Origin: Flavobacteriales bacterium
GTDB lineage: Bacteria; Bacteroidota; Bacteroidia; Flavobacteriales_D; Crocinitomicaceae
Assembly (NCBI GenBank): GCA_947474675.1
Contig: CANJKA010000017.1
Coordinates: 1-45,810 of the forward strand
DNA length: 45,810 nucleotides
Direction: 5' to 3'
In this document: in pieces, positions 9,644-19,237 of the stretch
How positions within the stretch are numbered: the stretch's first letter is position 1
How the letters are laid out: every line of letters starts with the position of its first letter
The notes under the pieces: model-generated
Seen by the model: the letters and a program-made list of their open reading frames with translations, nothing else
Told to the model about the DNA's origin: nothing
The model's database searches: none
Program-made: the position numbers and the translations under genes

Positions 9644-12211
9644 TTAAAATATATTTTTCTGGGATAGTAATTCATCTACCGATTGAACATCTGCATATAA
9701 CACATCTCTTGCTTTACTACCTTGAAATGGTCCTATTATTCCCATTCCTTCTAATTGATCAACAATTCTTCCCGCTCTGTTGTAGCCAAGTTTTAATTTT
9801 CTTTGTAATAATGAAGCTGAACCTTGTTGGTGTAAAACAACGATTCTAGCAGCATCAGCAAACATTGGGTCTAATTCGTTGGTGTCGAAATCACTGTCAC
9901 TGTCACTTCCTTCAGCTGAATATTCAGGAAGTATTAATGCTTCTGGATACGCTCGTTGATCTCCAATGAATGCACAGATTGCATCAACTTCTGGTGTATC
10001 GACAAATCCACATTGTAAACGAATCAATTCTGAACCATTCATGATTAACATGTCTCCACGACCAATTAATTGATCAGCTCCTGAGCCATCTAGTATAGTT
10101 CGAGAATCTATTTTAGATAATACTCTAAATGCAATTCGAGCAGGGAAGTTGGCTTTTATCATCCCTGTGATTACATTCACAGATGGACGTTGAGTCGCAA
10201 CAATTAAGTGAATTCCAATTGCTCTCGCTAATTGAGCAATACGTGCAATAGGGTGTTCAATTTCTTTTCCTGCTGTCATGATTAAATCGGCGAATTCGTC
10301 AATTAATACGACAATATAAGGCAGGAATCGATGTCCTTTTTCTGGATTTAATTTCCTTGCTATAAATTTAACATTGTATTCTTTTATTGTACGAACTTGA
10401 GCTTCTTTCAATAATTCGTATCGATTATCCATTTCAATACACAAAGAATTCATTGTATTGACAACTTTAGAAGTGTCAGTAATAATTGCATCTCCTTCAC
10501 CTGGAAGTTTTGCTAAGAAATGTCTTTCAATTCGATTGAACAATGTCAACTCAACCTTTTTAGGGTCAATCAATACAAATTTAACTTGTGCAGGATGTTT
10601 TTTATAAAGTATGGATACTAAAATTGCATTCAATCCAACAGATTTACCCTGTCCAGTTGCACCAGCGACTAATAAATGGGGCATTTTTGTAAGGTCAAAC
10701 ATATACGTTTCATTCGTAATTGTTTTTCCTAATACGATAGGTAACTCGTAATCACAATTTTGAAACTTTTCTGAGGCAATCAATGTTCTCATTGGAACCA
10801 TTTCAGGATTACTGTTTGGTACTTCAATTCCAATTGTACCTTTCCCAGGTATTGGTGCTATAATACGTATACCTAAAGCACTTAAACTTAAAGCTATGTC
10901 GTCTTCCAAATTTTTTATTTTAGAAATACGAACACCTGGAGCAGGGACTATTTCATACAATGTTACTGTCGGACCAACAGTCGCTTTAATTTTGGCAATG
11001 TCAATTTTATAGTGAGATAATGTTTCAACAATTTTGTTTTTATTATCCTCTAATTCTTGTTTATTAATGTTGATCCCACTTCTACCATAATCTTTTAATA
11101 AATCAATAGGAGGGAGGACGTAGCTAGCAAGATCTAAAGTTGGATCATAATCTCCATATTCTTTTCGCAGATCATCCATTTCAGAATCACTTAAGATTTC
11201 CTCCACTTTAGGTTTTACCAATGTAAATCCATCATCAACTAAAGTCGGTTCAGTTAAAAGTTCTTCAGGTATTTCAATTTCAAAATCATCATCATCATTG
11301 AAAATAGGTTTTTTTGTTGGAGTTTTAACTAATATCTCTAATTCAGATCCATCATACATTTCATCTTCAAGATCTTCTTCCAATTCTTCCTCTTCTTCAT
11401 CTCCTTTGAAAACTACTGCTTTTGTAATGTTTTCTTTTTCAATTTCATCGTCTTTAATTGTATTTACAACTCTTAAATCTCCAAACTCTGGTTTTATTGA
11501 GTTTTGAAGTGGTTTTAATTCTTCAATCTCGGATTCCTTTTTACTTAATAATCGATCAAATAGTTGTTTGAAATTTGGATTAAAAAGTATAACTAATGTG
11601 AAATACAATAGAAAGCAAATTAACACGAAAGCACCAAATTGACCGATTGATCTATTTAACCAATGGTTGATGTGATAACCAAATGATCCGCCTAAATAGT
11701 TTACTTTATCAGTGAAAAATCCGAGAAATAATGATGACCAAATAGCCATTAACAAAGTGACAGAATAGGCTTTTTTAATGGGAGTTATAATTACATTTAA
11801 CAAGGTTCTTACTCCCGAAATAAAAAGTAAAAAACAAAGTCCAATAGAAGATAATCCGAACCATCTATAAATTAGTAAATGAGAAGTCCATGCTCCAAAT
11901 TTCCCAAGCCAATTTGAAACAGGTTCATCGTTGTCTTCGAATAAAAAATCAATTAAAGTTTTGTTTAAAACACGGTCTTGATCAGTTGACCAAGTGAAAA
12001 AATAAGAAATACACGCTAAGAAAAAATAAAATGAAAAAAGAATCATAGTAGCACCAAGAATACTTTTTATTTTTTTCTTGTCAAATCTAACCGATAAATC
12101 TTTCAAAGGATTATTAATAGAAACACCTTTTTTATCCTTCTTAGCAGAAGTTTTTTCTACAGGTATTTCTGTTTTTGATTCTTTACTTATATATTCGTTT
12201 TCTTGAGCCAT
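9644..12211 (-). CDS. ftsK: DNA translocase FtsK
   Basis: The 855-residue protein has four hydrophobic TM segments in the first 210 residues and an acidic linker (about 230-360). The RecA-like motor follows, with Walker A GATGQGKS near residue 516 and Walker B VVLIDEFADLI. The C-terminal gamma winged helix (about 790-855) would recognise polar chromosome motifs. FtsK couples division to chromosome dimer resolution at the septum. Length is usual for Bacteroidota. The gene lies between lemA and a GLPGLI-like gene on the same strand, with 141 bp upstream. Confidence 0.97.
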   Translation of the reverse strand: MAQENEYISKESKTEIPVEKTSAKKDKKGVSINNPLKDLSVRFDKKKIKSILGATMILFSFYFFLACISYFFTWSTDQDRVLNKTLIDFLFEDNDEPVSNWLGKFGAWTSHLLIYRWFGLSSIGLCFLLFISGVRTLLNVIITPIKKAYSVTLLMAIWSSLFLGFFTDKVNYLGGSFGYHINHWLNRSIGQFGAFVLICFLLYFTLVILFNPNFKQLFDRLLSKKESEIEELKPLQNSIKPEFGDLRVVNTIKDDEIEKENITKAVVFKGDEEEEELEEDLEDEMYDGSELEILVKTPTKKPIFNDDDDFEIEIPEELLTEPTLVDDGFTLVKPKVEEILSDSEMDDLRKEYGDYDPTLDLASYVLPPIDLLKDYGRSGININKQELEDNKNKIVETLSHYKIDIAKIKATVGPTVTLYEIVPAPGVRISKIKNLEDDIALSLSALGIRIIAPIPGKGTIGIEVPNSNPEMVPMRTLIASEKFQNCDYELPIVLGKTITNETYMFDLTKMPHLLVAGATGQGKSVGLNAILVSILYKKHPAQVKFVLIDPKKVELTLFNRIERHFLAKLPGEGDAIITDTSKVVNTMNSLCIEMDNRYELLKEAQVRTIKEYNVKFIARKLNPEKGHRFLPYIVVLIDEFADLIMTAGKEIEHPIARIAQLARAIGIHLIVATQRPSVNVITGMIKANFPARIAFRVLSKIDSRTILDGSGADQLIGRGDMLIMNGSELIRLQCGFVDTPEVDAICAFIGDQRAYPEALILPEYSAEGSDSDSDFDTNELDPMFADAARIVVLHQQGSASLLQRKLKLGYNRAGRIVDQLEGMGIIGPFQGSKARDVLYADVQSVDELLSQKNIF

Positions 12212-12352
12212 TTTTTTACAAAATATCTTACGAAGTTAATTAAGAATATAGGGTAGAATAGAATGATTGCTTTAATGTTTAAACAAATGAATGTTATTAA
12301 AGTGAGTCTTGTTATTTAAACTAGATATAATCAAAACAGTTTCTAAACAAAT

Positions 12353-13042
12353 CTATTTTTCATTTTCTTTTAATACTTCGTCTAAGAATTGATCAAAACT
12401 AACTCTTTTGTAATTTGAAGGTATCCCAAATAGGTCTTTATCAACAGGTGTTTTTTCTATAAAAATTAACGTGTAAACAGCAATTCCATATTCTGTTTTG
12501 ATGTAATATCTTACTGGTAATCCTGGTATTCCCTCAAATGCATCAATGTATTTTGGAGACATTTGTTTTAAATAGAGAATTTCTATTTTTTTATCTTGAC
12601 CAACTACCCCAACTGACATTCTATTTGCTTTTAGATTAAGAATTTTTATTTTACCTAATTTCTTTTTAAATGTATATTGAATTTTGGTTGAATCTCCTTG
12701 TACATTTTCTAACTTTTTAGATAAGTCGGTTTGAATAGCATAATGTGTGTCTTTATTGTCGATTAATAAAATTGATTTATTTAGGATCGTGTGTTTTATT
12801 ATGATTTGTTTTCCTAATTGATTTGTTTCATTTTCAATTCTGACAATCGTGTCATTTGTGTAAATTGTCATGATTGTTGAAGGGATCATTCTTTGTAAAG
12901 AAGTGTCTGCCATTTCAATAGAATAAACCAATTTCCCTTGAAATGACTCATAATTTTGTCCAAAAGTGAAAGTGGAAATTAAAGTAATTAAAATGATAAA
13001 AGTGTTAAATTTTAAAAAAATATAAAAGTGTTTTAAATTCAT
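12353..13042 (-). CDS. GLPGLI-like secreted protein
   Basis: I use the ATG at 13042 (MNLKHFYIFLKF...), which begins the signal peptide ending TFTFGQ; the frame stays open 39 bp further upstream without a better start. The mature part is beta-rich with a lysine-rich middle, and EGIPGLPVRYY around residues 165-175 resembles the GLPGLI signature motif. GLPGLI proteins are periplasmic or outer-membrane-associated Bacteroidota proteins of unknown function. The match is by motif and pattern only. Confidence 0.6.
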   Translation of the reverse strand: MNLKHFYIFLKFNTFIILITLISTFTFGQNYESFQGKLVYSIEMADTSLQRMIPSTIMTIYTNDTIVRIENETNQLGKQIIIKHTILNKSILLIDNKDTHYAIQTDLSKKLENVQGDSTKIQYTFKKKLGKIKILNLKANRMSVGVVGQDKKIEILYLKQMSPKYIDAFEGIPGLPVRYYIKTEYGIAVYTLIFIEKTPVDKDLFGIPSNYKRVSFDQFLDEVLKENEK

Positions 13043-13196
13043 GTTTTTATAATAAAATAATAATAAAAAGTTACATAACAAACAATAATATTATGTCTAT
13101 TTGATTTAAAGTACGAATTTACTAATTATTACTAATAAGTTTGTTTTATTTGAGTTTAATGCAACTGTTCGATGTAATAATCTCATAATATTTTCC

Positions 13197-13204
13197 TATT
13201 TTTG
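13197..13204 (+). promoter_or_regulatory. -7 element TATTTTTG upstream of arginase
   Basis: The octamer matches TAnnTTTG and lies 20 bp before the arginase ATG. No TTG was found at the usual -33 distance. Confidence 0.4.
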
Positions 13205-13224
13205 TTTCCTATTATGTTAAATAT

Positions 13225-14178
13225 ATGAGTAAAGATATCGTTTTTTTAATTAATCGTTCTGAAATTACTGCAGGAACACGTGGTGCTTCTTTAGGGCCAG
13301 GAGCAATAATGACAGCTGCAAGGAAGAAAGGGAAAACTTTTTTTGGGGATTATTTTGTTGATGAAATAAAAGATGTCAATCACTATTTAGATGTCCCAAC
13401 TGAATATGTTTATGCAAAAAGAATAAATGGGTTAGTTGAAGTTTATGAATCTTTAAATGAAAAGGTTTCAACGATCTTGAAAGATAATAAATTCCCTATA
13501 GTCTTAGCTGGTGATCATGGTTCTGCAGGAGGAACTATTGCTGGAATTAAATCGGCTAATCCTCAAAAAAGATTAGGTGTGATTTGGGTTGATGCACACG
13601 CTGATTTACATACTCCTTTTACGACTCCTTCAGGTAATATTCATGGAATGCCTTTGTCTACAGCAATTAACGAAGACAATATGGAGTGCAAAGTGAATGA
13701 TGTAGATTCTAAAACCGTAGAACTTTGGAATAAATTAAAATATGTGGGTGGTATTTCACCTAAAATTTTACCTGAAGACTTAGTGTTTATTGGAGTTAGA
13801 GATACTGAACTACAAGAAGATGAGGTAATGAAGGCTTTGAACATTAAGAATCATACAGTTTCCGAAGTAAATCAAAAGGGTGTTCAAAAAATTGTTGCTG
13901 AGATCGAAACACAATTAAGTGATTGCGATATCATTTATATTTCTTTCGATGTCGATTCAATGGATCCAACAATTACTTCTCACGGAACTGGAACACCAGT
14001 TGATAATGGTTTGACACCGAAACAGGCAGAAGATTTTTTGACTTTACTGACTGGAAATGAAAAAACAGTTTGTATAGAATTCGTTGAAGTAAATCCTTGT
14101 TTAGACGAAAAAACAAATAAAATGGCAGAAGTAACAGCTGAATTGTTAGAGCTTGTTATTGATGTTTTAAAAAAATAA
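13225..14178 (+). CDS. rocF: Arginase
   Basis: A 317-residue ureohydrolase with all binuclear manganese ligands: H98 (GDHGSAGGT), D123, H125 and D127 (WVDAHADLH), D242 and D244 (SFDVDSMDP). SGNIHGMPL at 136-144 is the arginase-type substrate loop, which argues against agmatinase, so arginine to ornithine plus urea is the likely reaction. The enzyme is cytoplasmic. Arginyl-tRNA synthetase follows about 50 bp later on the same strand, so two users of arginine may be co-transcribed. Confidence 0.88.
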   Translation: MSKDIVFLINRSEITAGTRGASLGPGAIMTAARKKGKTFFGDYFVDEIKDVNHYLDVPTEYVYAKRINGLVEVYESLNEKVSTILKDNKFPIVLAGDHGSAGGTIAGIKSANPQKRLGVIWVDAHADLHTPFTTPSGNIHGMPLSTAINEDNMECKVNDVDSKTVELWNKLKYVGGISPKILPEDLVFIGVRDTELQEDEVMKALNIKNHTVSEVNQKGVQKIVAEIETQLSDCDIIYISFDVDSMDPTITSHGTGTPVDNGLTPKQAEDFLTLLTGNEKTVCIEFVEVNPCLDEKTNKMAEVTAELLELVIDVLKK

Positions 14179-14229
14179 ATAGCATCTTTATTATAGGTGA
14201 ATCATTCTTATTTAAGAAGAGTAAATTTC

Positions 14230-16125
14230 ATGGAATCTCAAATTAAAAGTATATTACAAGAAAATTCTGAATTATTGTTTGGAATAAAAATAGATTCAAA
14301 TATTATCCAATTTCAAAAAACAAGAAAAGAAGTTGAGGGTGATTTGACATTGGTTATTTTCCCATTTGTAAAAGCTTTACGTTGTTCTCCTGATGAAGCA
14401 GGGAATAAAATTGGTGATTTTTTGAAAGAAAAACTTTCTTTTATAGCTTCTTATACTGTTGTTAGCGGCTTCTTAAACTTTGTCATTTCGAATCAATATT
14501 GGATTTCACAATTAGATAATATTGATAATAAGGCTGATTTTGGTTTTGAAACACCCAATTCGAAATCAACAATTATGGTGGAGTATTCCTCTCCTAATAC
14601 TAATAAACCTTTACATCTAGGACATCTTAGAAATAATTTTTTAGGATATTCTGTTGCTGAAATATTAAAAGCAAATGGCTATAAAGTAATTAAGTCGCAG
14701 ATAATCAACGATAGAGGTATTCATATTTGTAAAAGTATGTTGGCTTGGGAGAAATTTTCACCTTTAAATGAAAAGGGAGAACGAGAAACACCTTCCAATA
14801 CTGGATTAAAAGGAGATAAGTTGGTTGGTAAATATTATGTCGAATTTGATAAACAATTTAACAAAGAGGCGAATTCAATTATCGACCTTTGGGAAAATGG
14901 TGAAGTTGATGGCTTTTCAGATAAAGCTGTAAATGAATTTATCCGTTTGACTGAATCAAAAGAAGGGAAAGAAGAAAAAGCTTTAAAAGGAATAGACGAT
15001 AAAATCAAAGATTTAGCTAAAAATGAAACAACACTTTTACGTGAAGCAAAAGATATGTTGATTCGTTGGGAAGCGAGAGATCCTCAAACATATTTACTTT
15101 GGACGACTATGAATAGTTGGGTTTACGAAGGATTTGCTTCGACTTATAAAAGTATGGGTGTTGATTTTGATAAATTATACTATGAATCCGAAACATTTAT
15201 TTTAGGAAAAGATATCGTTTTTGAAGGAATTGAAAAAGGAGTTTTCTTTAAAAAAGAAGATGGTTCTGTTTGGATTGATTTAACGGCTGATGGTTTGGAC
15301 GAAAAAATATTACTTCGCTCTGATGGAACAACAGTCTATATGACTCAAGATGTAGGTACAGCTGTTGATCGTATTAATGATTATCCTGATTTAAATGGAA
15401 TGATTTATACGGTTGGAAATGAACAAGATTATCATTTTAAGGTTTTGTTTTTAATCTTAAAAAAACTAGGCTATTCTTGGGCTGATCATTGTTCTCATTT
15501 ATCTTATGGAATGGTTGATTTACCTTCTGGAAAAATGAAATCTCGTGAAGGAACTGTCGTTGATGCAGATGACTTAATGGATGAAGTTGTACAAAGTGCC
15601 AAACAAATGACTCAAGAAAGAGGTTATATTGATGGTATGACTGAATTAGATAAAGAGAATTTGTTTAATTTAATTGGAATGGGTGGCTTGAAATATTATT
15701 TATTAAAAGTAGATCCAAAAAAACGAATGATGTTTGATCCAGCTGAATCCATTGAATTAAATGGGAATACTGGTCCTTTTATTCAATATGCACATGCAAG
15801 AATAAAATCTTTATTAGCAAGAGGAGGAGATACAACGTCTTTAAAAGCGAACGATTTAGCATTAGCTGAAAAAGAAGTAATAAAATTGTTAGCACAATAT
15901 CCTTTAGTTATAGCTGAAGCAGGAAAAGAATTATCTCCGGCAGTTGTTTGTAATTATATCTTTGAGTTAGTGAAATCATACAATCAATTCTATCAAAGTA
16001 TTCCAATTCTAATTGAAGAAAATGTAGATCTTAAAAACATGCGTTTGATTTTAAGTAAAAATGTGGCGAAAGTAATCTCTTCTTCAATGGGATTAATAGG
16101 AGTGAAGGTCCCAGAAAGAATGTGA
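14230..16125 (+). CDS. argS: Arginine--tRNA ligase
   Basis: I place the start at ATG 14230 (MESQIKSILQ); the frame is open to a GTG at 14197, but ArgS N-terminal domains normally begin near this point. The class I signature is PLHLGHLRNN, and the KMSKS equivalent is SGKMKSREGT. The C-terminal anticodon-binding helical domain ends at VKVPERM. Length is about 631 residues, slightly above the usual size; a lysine/glutamate-rich insertion (TESKEGKEEKALKG) accounts for part of this. The stop codon abuts the inverted-repeat element at 16126. Confidence 0.95.
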   Translation: MESQIKSILQENSELLFGIKIDSNIIQFQKTRKEVEGDLTLVIFPFVKALRCSPDEAGNKIGDFLKEKLSFIASYTVVSGFLNFVISNQYWISQLDNIDNKADFGFETPNSKSTIMVEYSSPNTNKPLHLGHLRNNFLGYSVAEILKANGYKVIKSQIINDRGIHICKSMLAWEKFSPLNEKGERETPSNTGLKGDKLVGKYYVEFDKQFNKEANSIIDLWENGEVDGFSDKAVNEFIRLTESKEGKEEKALKGIDDKIKDLAKNETTLLREAKDMLIRWEARDPQTYLLWTTMNSWVYEGFASTYKSMGVDFDKLYYESETFILGKDIVFEGIEKGVFFKKEDGSVWIDLTADGLDEKILLRSDGTTVYMTQDVGTAVDRINDYPDLNGMIYTVGNEQDYHFKVLFLILKKLGYSWADHCSHLSYGMVDLPSGKMKSREGTVVDADDLMDEVVQSAKQMTQERGYIDGMTELDKENLFNLIGMGGLKYYLLKVDPKKRMMFDPAESIELNGNTGPFIQYAHARIKSLLARGGDTTSLKANDLALAEKEVIKLLAQYPLVIAEAGKELSPAVVCNYIFELVKSYNQFYQSIPILIEENVDLKNMRLILSKNVAKVISSSMGLIGVKVPERM

Positions 16126-16342
16126 CTTCGGTACAATTTTAGTTTGCTTTGCAAACTAAAATCACTCAGTCGAATTCTTTATGGTTCAACTTTTTTTACG
16201 ATGCCAAGGTAGGTTGGAATAGAGTTGTTTTGATTTCAGTTTGTTTTAAAACCAATTATACATTTGTATTAAATTCGAAGGAATATCTGATAAGCCCCAG
16301 ACTGAGTATTTTTTTACAAAAAAATAAAAAAATGTACCGAAG
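16126..16342. repeat. 217-bp element with nested inverted repeats (MITE-like)
   Basis: The outer ends are a perfect 10-bp inverted repeat (CTTCGGTACA at 16126-16135, TGTACCGAAG at 16333-16342). Inside the left end is a 12-bp perfect hairpin (16136-16147 with 16151-16162). A second inverted pair, ACTCAGTC at 16164-16171 and GACTGAGT at 16300-16307, nests within. The element begins at the base after the argS stop and ends 15 bp before the stop of the convergent gene. It contains no credible gene; a 70-codon open frame across it has no protein-like features. Confidence 0.7.
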
Positions 16343-16357
16343 GCGGGGGCGTCTTAC

Positions 16358-17278
16358 TTAAAACAATTTCCCCCTCTTCAACAAATACTGTAACAAGATT
16401 TGATCATACCCTTCATTTATATCAGCAGGCATAAAATCTATTTGATAGGTAGCACAACGAAGCTTTAATTCGTCGAAATACTTCCCAATTGATTGTATGT
16501 ATTGTTCTCTAATTTGAGCAGGTTGTAGTTTCATTCGTTCACCTGTTTCCATATCGACTAAGGTGTACGGACGATTTTCTAAATTGAAATCAACTTCCAT
16601 TTTTTTATCGATTACATGAAATACTATAACTTCATGTTTGTTGTGCTTTAAGTGTTGTAAAGCTTGAAAAAAATCATCAGATCTACTAGGATCATCTAGT
16701 AAGTCGGAGAATATAATAACTAAACTTCTTTTATGACTCAATTCAGCGATATCATGTAAAGCTTGAATTGCATTTGTGTCTTTTTTAGTTTGTTCAGAAT
16801 ATTCGGACATTTGTTTCACTAATTCACTGTATAGATAACGATGATGAAGTATTGATGATTTTGCGGGAGTATGTAAATCTAATTTATCTGTAAATAGAGA
16901 AATTCCAACAGCATCTCGTTGCTTTTTTAACATTTCAATTAATGAAGCAGCTGCGTAAACAGAAAAATTAAGTTTGTTTAAATCTTTGTCTTTAGGAAAA
17001 AGCATTGAACTTGAGCAATCAATTACAATTTGACAACGGAGATTTGTTTCTTCTTCGTATTTCTTTGTAAATAATTTTTCACTTCGAGCATAAAGTTTCC
17101 AATCAATATGTCGAGTAGATTCTCCCGAGTTATAAAGGCGATGTTCAGCAAATTCAACAGAAAAACCATGAAAAGGGCTTTTATGCATCCCCGTAATAAA
17201 ACCTTCAACAACTTGCTTTGCAAGAAGCTCAAGATTACCAAATTGGGCGAGTTTTAATCGATTTATTTCATTACTCAT
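16358..17278 (-). CDS. DUF58 domain protein
   Basis: The 306-residue protein has the DUF58 landmark GESTRHIDWKLYARSEKL (about residues 52-69) and a VWA-like region beginning IVIDCSSSMLF, where DxSxS could bind a metal ion. It is predicted to be cytoplasmic, with no TM segment. In many genomes DUF58 genes lie beside a MoxR AAA+ ATPase and VWA/TPR proteins; here those partners are absent and the gene stands alone. Function is unknown. Confidence 0.9.
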   Translation of the reverse strand: MSNEINRLKLAQFGNLELLAKQVVEGFITGMHKSPFHGFSVEFAEHRLYNSGESTRHIDWKLYARSEKLFTKKYEEETNLRCQIVIDCSSSMLFPKDKDLNKLNFSVYAAASLIEMLKKQRDAVGISLFTDKLDLHTPAKSSILHHRYLYSELVKQMSEYSEQTKKDTNAIQALHDIAELSHKRSLVIIFSDLLDDPSRSDDFFQALQHLKHNKHEVIVFHVIDKKMEVDFNLENRPYTLVDMETGERMKLQPAQIREQYIQSIGKYFDELKLRCATYQIDFMPADINEGYDQILLQYLLKRGKLF

Positions 17279-17344
17279 AGGGTTTAAAGTTAAGTAAAAT
17301 TCATCATTTACAACTAAAATTATGTATTATTTCTTAACTTTTAT

Positions 17345-17352
17345 TAGCTTTG
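17345..17352 (+). promoter_or_regulatory. -7 element TAGCTTTG upstream of the MutS-like gene
   Basis: The octamer matches TAnnTTTG and ends 13 bp before the GTG start. No TTG at -33 spacing was found. Confidence 0.4.
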
Positions 17353-17365
17353 AAATAAAAAGATT

Positions 17366-19141
17366 GTGGAGGCTAAAAAATATTACGATAAAAGAATTGA
17401 AGAATTAAATATTACATTAAAAAAAGTTCAGAAAAAATACCGTTTTTTCACTTTTTTGAGACTGATGTTTTTTGTGTTAATATGTTCATCACTTTTTGTG
17501 TTTTGGGGTTCAATTACCCTTTTACCAGCTTTTATTATTTCAGTAGCTCTTTTTCTTTTTGTTGTTCATTTATCAGTAGATGCAAAATATGATCGTGATA
17601 AGGTTTTGGTTCTACTTGATATTAATAAAAATGAAAAAGAAGTTTTGAACGGAAATTGGTTGATGTTTGAGGATGGTCAAGAATTTAAATATAGTCAACA
17701 TCCTTTTTCATTGGATATGGATATTTTTGGTAAAAAAAGTGTCTTTCAATTGGTTAATAGAACTGTTTCAGGTCCAGGTAAAAAGAAATTAGCAGATACT
17801 TTAGCAAATGGTACTTCTAGAATTAGTGAAACAAATGCATGTATTTTAGAATTGTCAGATCAAACTTCATGGTGTCAAGAGTTTATTGCTGAAGGGATGG
17901 TTCATAAAGAAGAAGCGGATAAACAAGGCTCATTAAATTCTCTGTCAACTTTAATAATTGAATTCAAACCTTTTATAAGTGTGTTAAGGTACCTTTTGCC
18001 GAGTATAGCAATTTTTTCAACTATTTTATTTGCTTTCGACAGTATAGCGACACCTGTTTTTAGCTGTATAATTGTTCTCGTTATGCTTCCTATCGGGCAA
18101 AATATTAAGAATGCAAATGCAGTTTCTCAAGTTCTAAATATACATGTAAATAGAGTGAAAACTGTTTTAAAACAATTAGAGTTATTTAGTTCATTAACTA
18201 TTCAAAATCCTGTTTTTAAATTAGAGCAAGACGCTTTATTGAATTCTAGCGAAAGTGTTTTAAAAGAAATGAAAGATTTAGATAAAATTATAGGTCGTTT
18301 TGATGTTAGAAAAAATCTATTGATTGGAACACTTTTTAACTTTTTCTTTGCTTGGGATTTTCAAATTCTTTTTCAAATGAAAAATTGGTTAAATAAAAAT
18401 GGAAGTCAACTTTCTGTTTGGGAAGATAAAATGGCTGAATTAGAAGTTTGGATTTCTGGAGCGATATATAAATTTAATAATCCGACATCTATTTTTTCGG
18501 AAATGAATTCAGAAAATGAAGAAATTGAAATAATTGGACTTTCTCATCCATTTGTTGATCAAAAGAAAAGCATTCCTAATGACGTTTATTTGAAATCGAA
18601 TGAAAACTTTATTATAATAACAGGTCCAAATATGGCTGGGAAGAGTACATATTTAAGAAGTTTAGGTTTAACTTTTGCCTTTTCAAATGCTGGATTTCCA
18701 ATATTAGCAAAATCATGCAAGATACCTAAATTAAAATTGTATTCAAGCATGCGAACAAGTGATGATTTGACCGTGGAAAGTTCATATTTTCATGCAGAAT
18801 TGGTTCGACTTCGTTTTATAATGGATGCAATAGAAAAAGGTGAAAAAATATTTATTATATTAGATGAGATCCTAAAAGGAACGAATAGTAAAGACAAAGA
18901 GATTGGTTCTGCCAGGTTTCTACAAAAGCTAAAAAGATTAAACTCAAGAGGTATTATTGCGACACATGACTTGTCTTTGTGTGAACTCGCAACAAATAAT
19001 CAATCGTTTAAAAATATGTGTTTTGATTCTATTATTGAAGGAGAAAATTTATCATTTGATTATAGAATAAATGAAGGGGTTTGTAAAAATATGAATGCTT
19101 CTTTCTTACTAAGACAGATGAAATTAGTGGATGATATTTAA
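17366..19141 (+). CDS. Membrane-anchored MutS-like ATPase
   Basis: The start is a GTG; an in-frame stop lies 15 bp upstream and the next ATG is inside the first TM helix. The 591-residue protein has two hydrophobic helices near residues 26-70 and another pair near 205-250. A helical clamp-like region follows, then a MutS-type ATPase with Walker A TGPNMAGKST (about 419-428), Walker B FIILDE (about 496-501) and ATHDLSL. The mismatch-recognition and connector domains of MutS are missing, so classical mismatch repair is unlikely. Such membrane MutS-like proteins recur in Bacteroidota without known function. Confidence 0.85.
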   Translation: MEAKKYYDKRIEELNITLKKVQKKYRFFTFLRLMFFVLICSSLFVFWGSITLLPAFIISVALFLFVVHLSVDAKYDRDKVLVLLDINKNEKEVLNGNWLMFEDGQEFKYSQHPFSLDMDIFGKKSVFQLVNRTVSGPGKKKLADTLANGTSRISETNACILELSDQTSWCQEFIAEGMVHKEEADKQGSLNSLSTLIIEFKPFISVLRYLLPSIAIFSTILFAFDSIATPVFSCIIVLVMLPIGQNIKNANAVSQVLNIHVNRVKTVLKQLELFSSLTIQNPVFKLEQDALLNSSESVLKEMKDLDKIIGRFDVRKNLLIGTLFNFFFAWDFQILFQMKNWLNKNGSQLSVWEDKMAELEVWISGAIYKFNNPTSIFSEMNSENEEIEIIGLSHPFVDQKKSIPNDVYLKSNENFIIITGPNMAGKSTYLRSLGLTFAFSNAGFPILAKSCKIPKLKLYSSMRTSDDLTVESSYFHAELVRLRFIMDAIEKGEKIFIILDEILKGTNSKDKEIGSARFLQKLKRLNSRGIIATHDLSLCELATNNQSFKNMCFDSIIEGENLSFDYRINEGVCKNMNASFLLRQMKLVDDI

Positions 19142-19171
19142 ACTTTTAAATTGAAATAATAACATTATTAT

Positions 19172-19235
19172 AAAAAAAACAGCAATAAAAAAACCGATTT
19201 AATTTTAAATCGGTTTTTTTATTGCTGTTTTTTTT
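19172..19235. terminator. Bidirectional terminator with a 29-bp perfect stem
   Basis: Arms 19172-19200 and 19207-19235 are perfectly complementary over 29 bp with a 6-nt loop. Each arm starts with eight A and ends with a T-run, so it can terminate both the MutS-like gene (plus) and the LolA-like gene (minus). The GC-containing core is CCGATTT/AAATCGG. Confidence 0.9.
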
Positions 19236-19237
19236 AA

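Noticed and set aside
9562..9849. 95-codon plus-strand open frame
   Set aside because: Mostly antisense to the ftsK 3' end and to a low-complexity inverted repeat; no domain or plausible start signal.
16149..16361. 70-codon plus-strand open frame
   Set aside because: It lies across the nested inverted-repeat element, has no protein-like pattern and ends by chance near the next gene.
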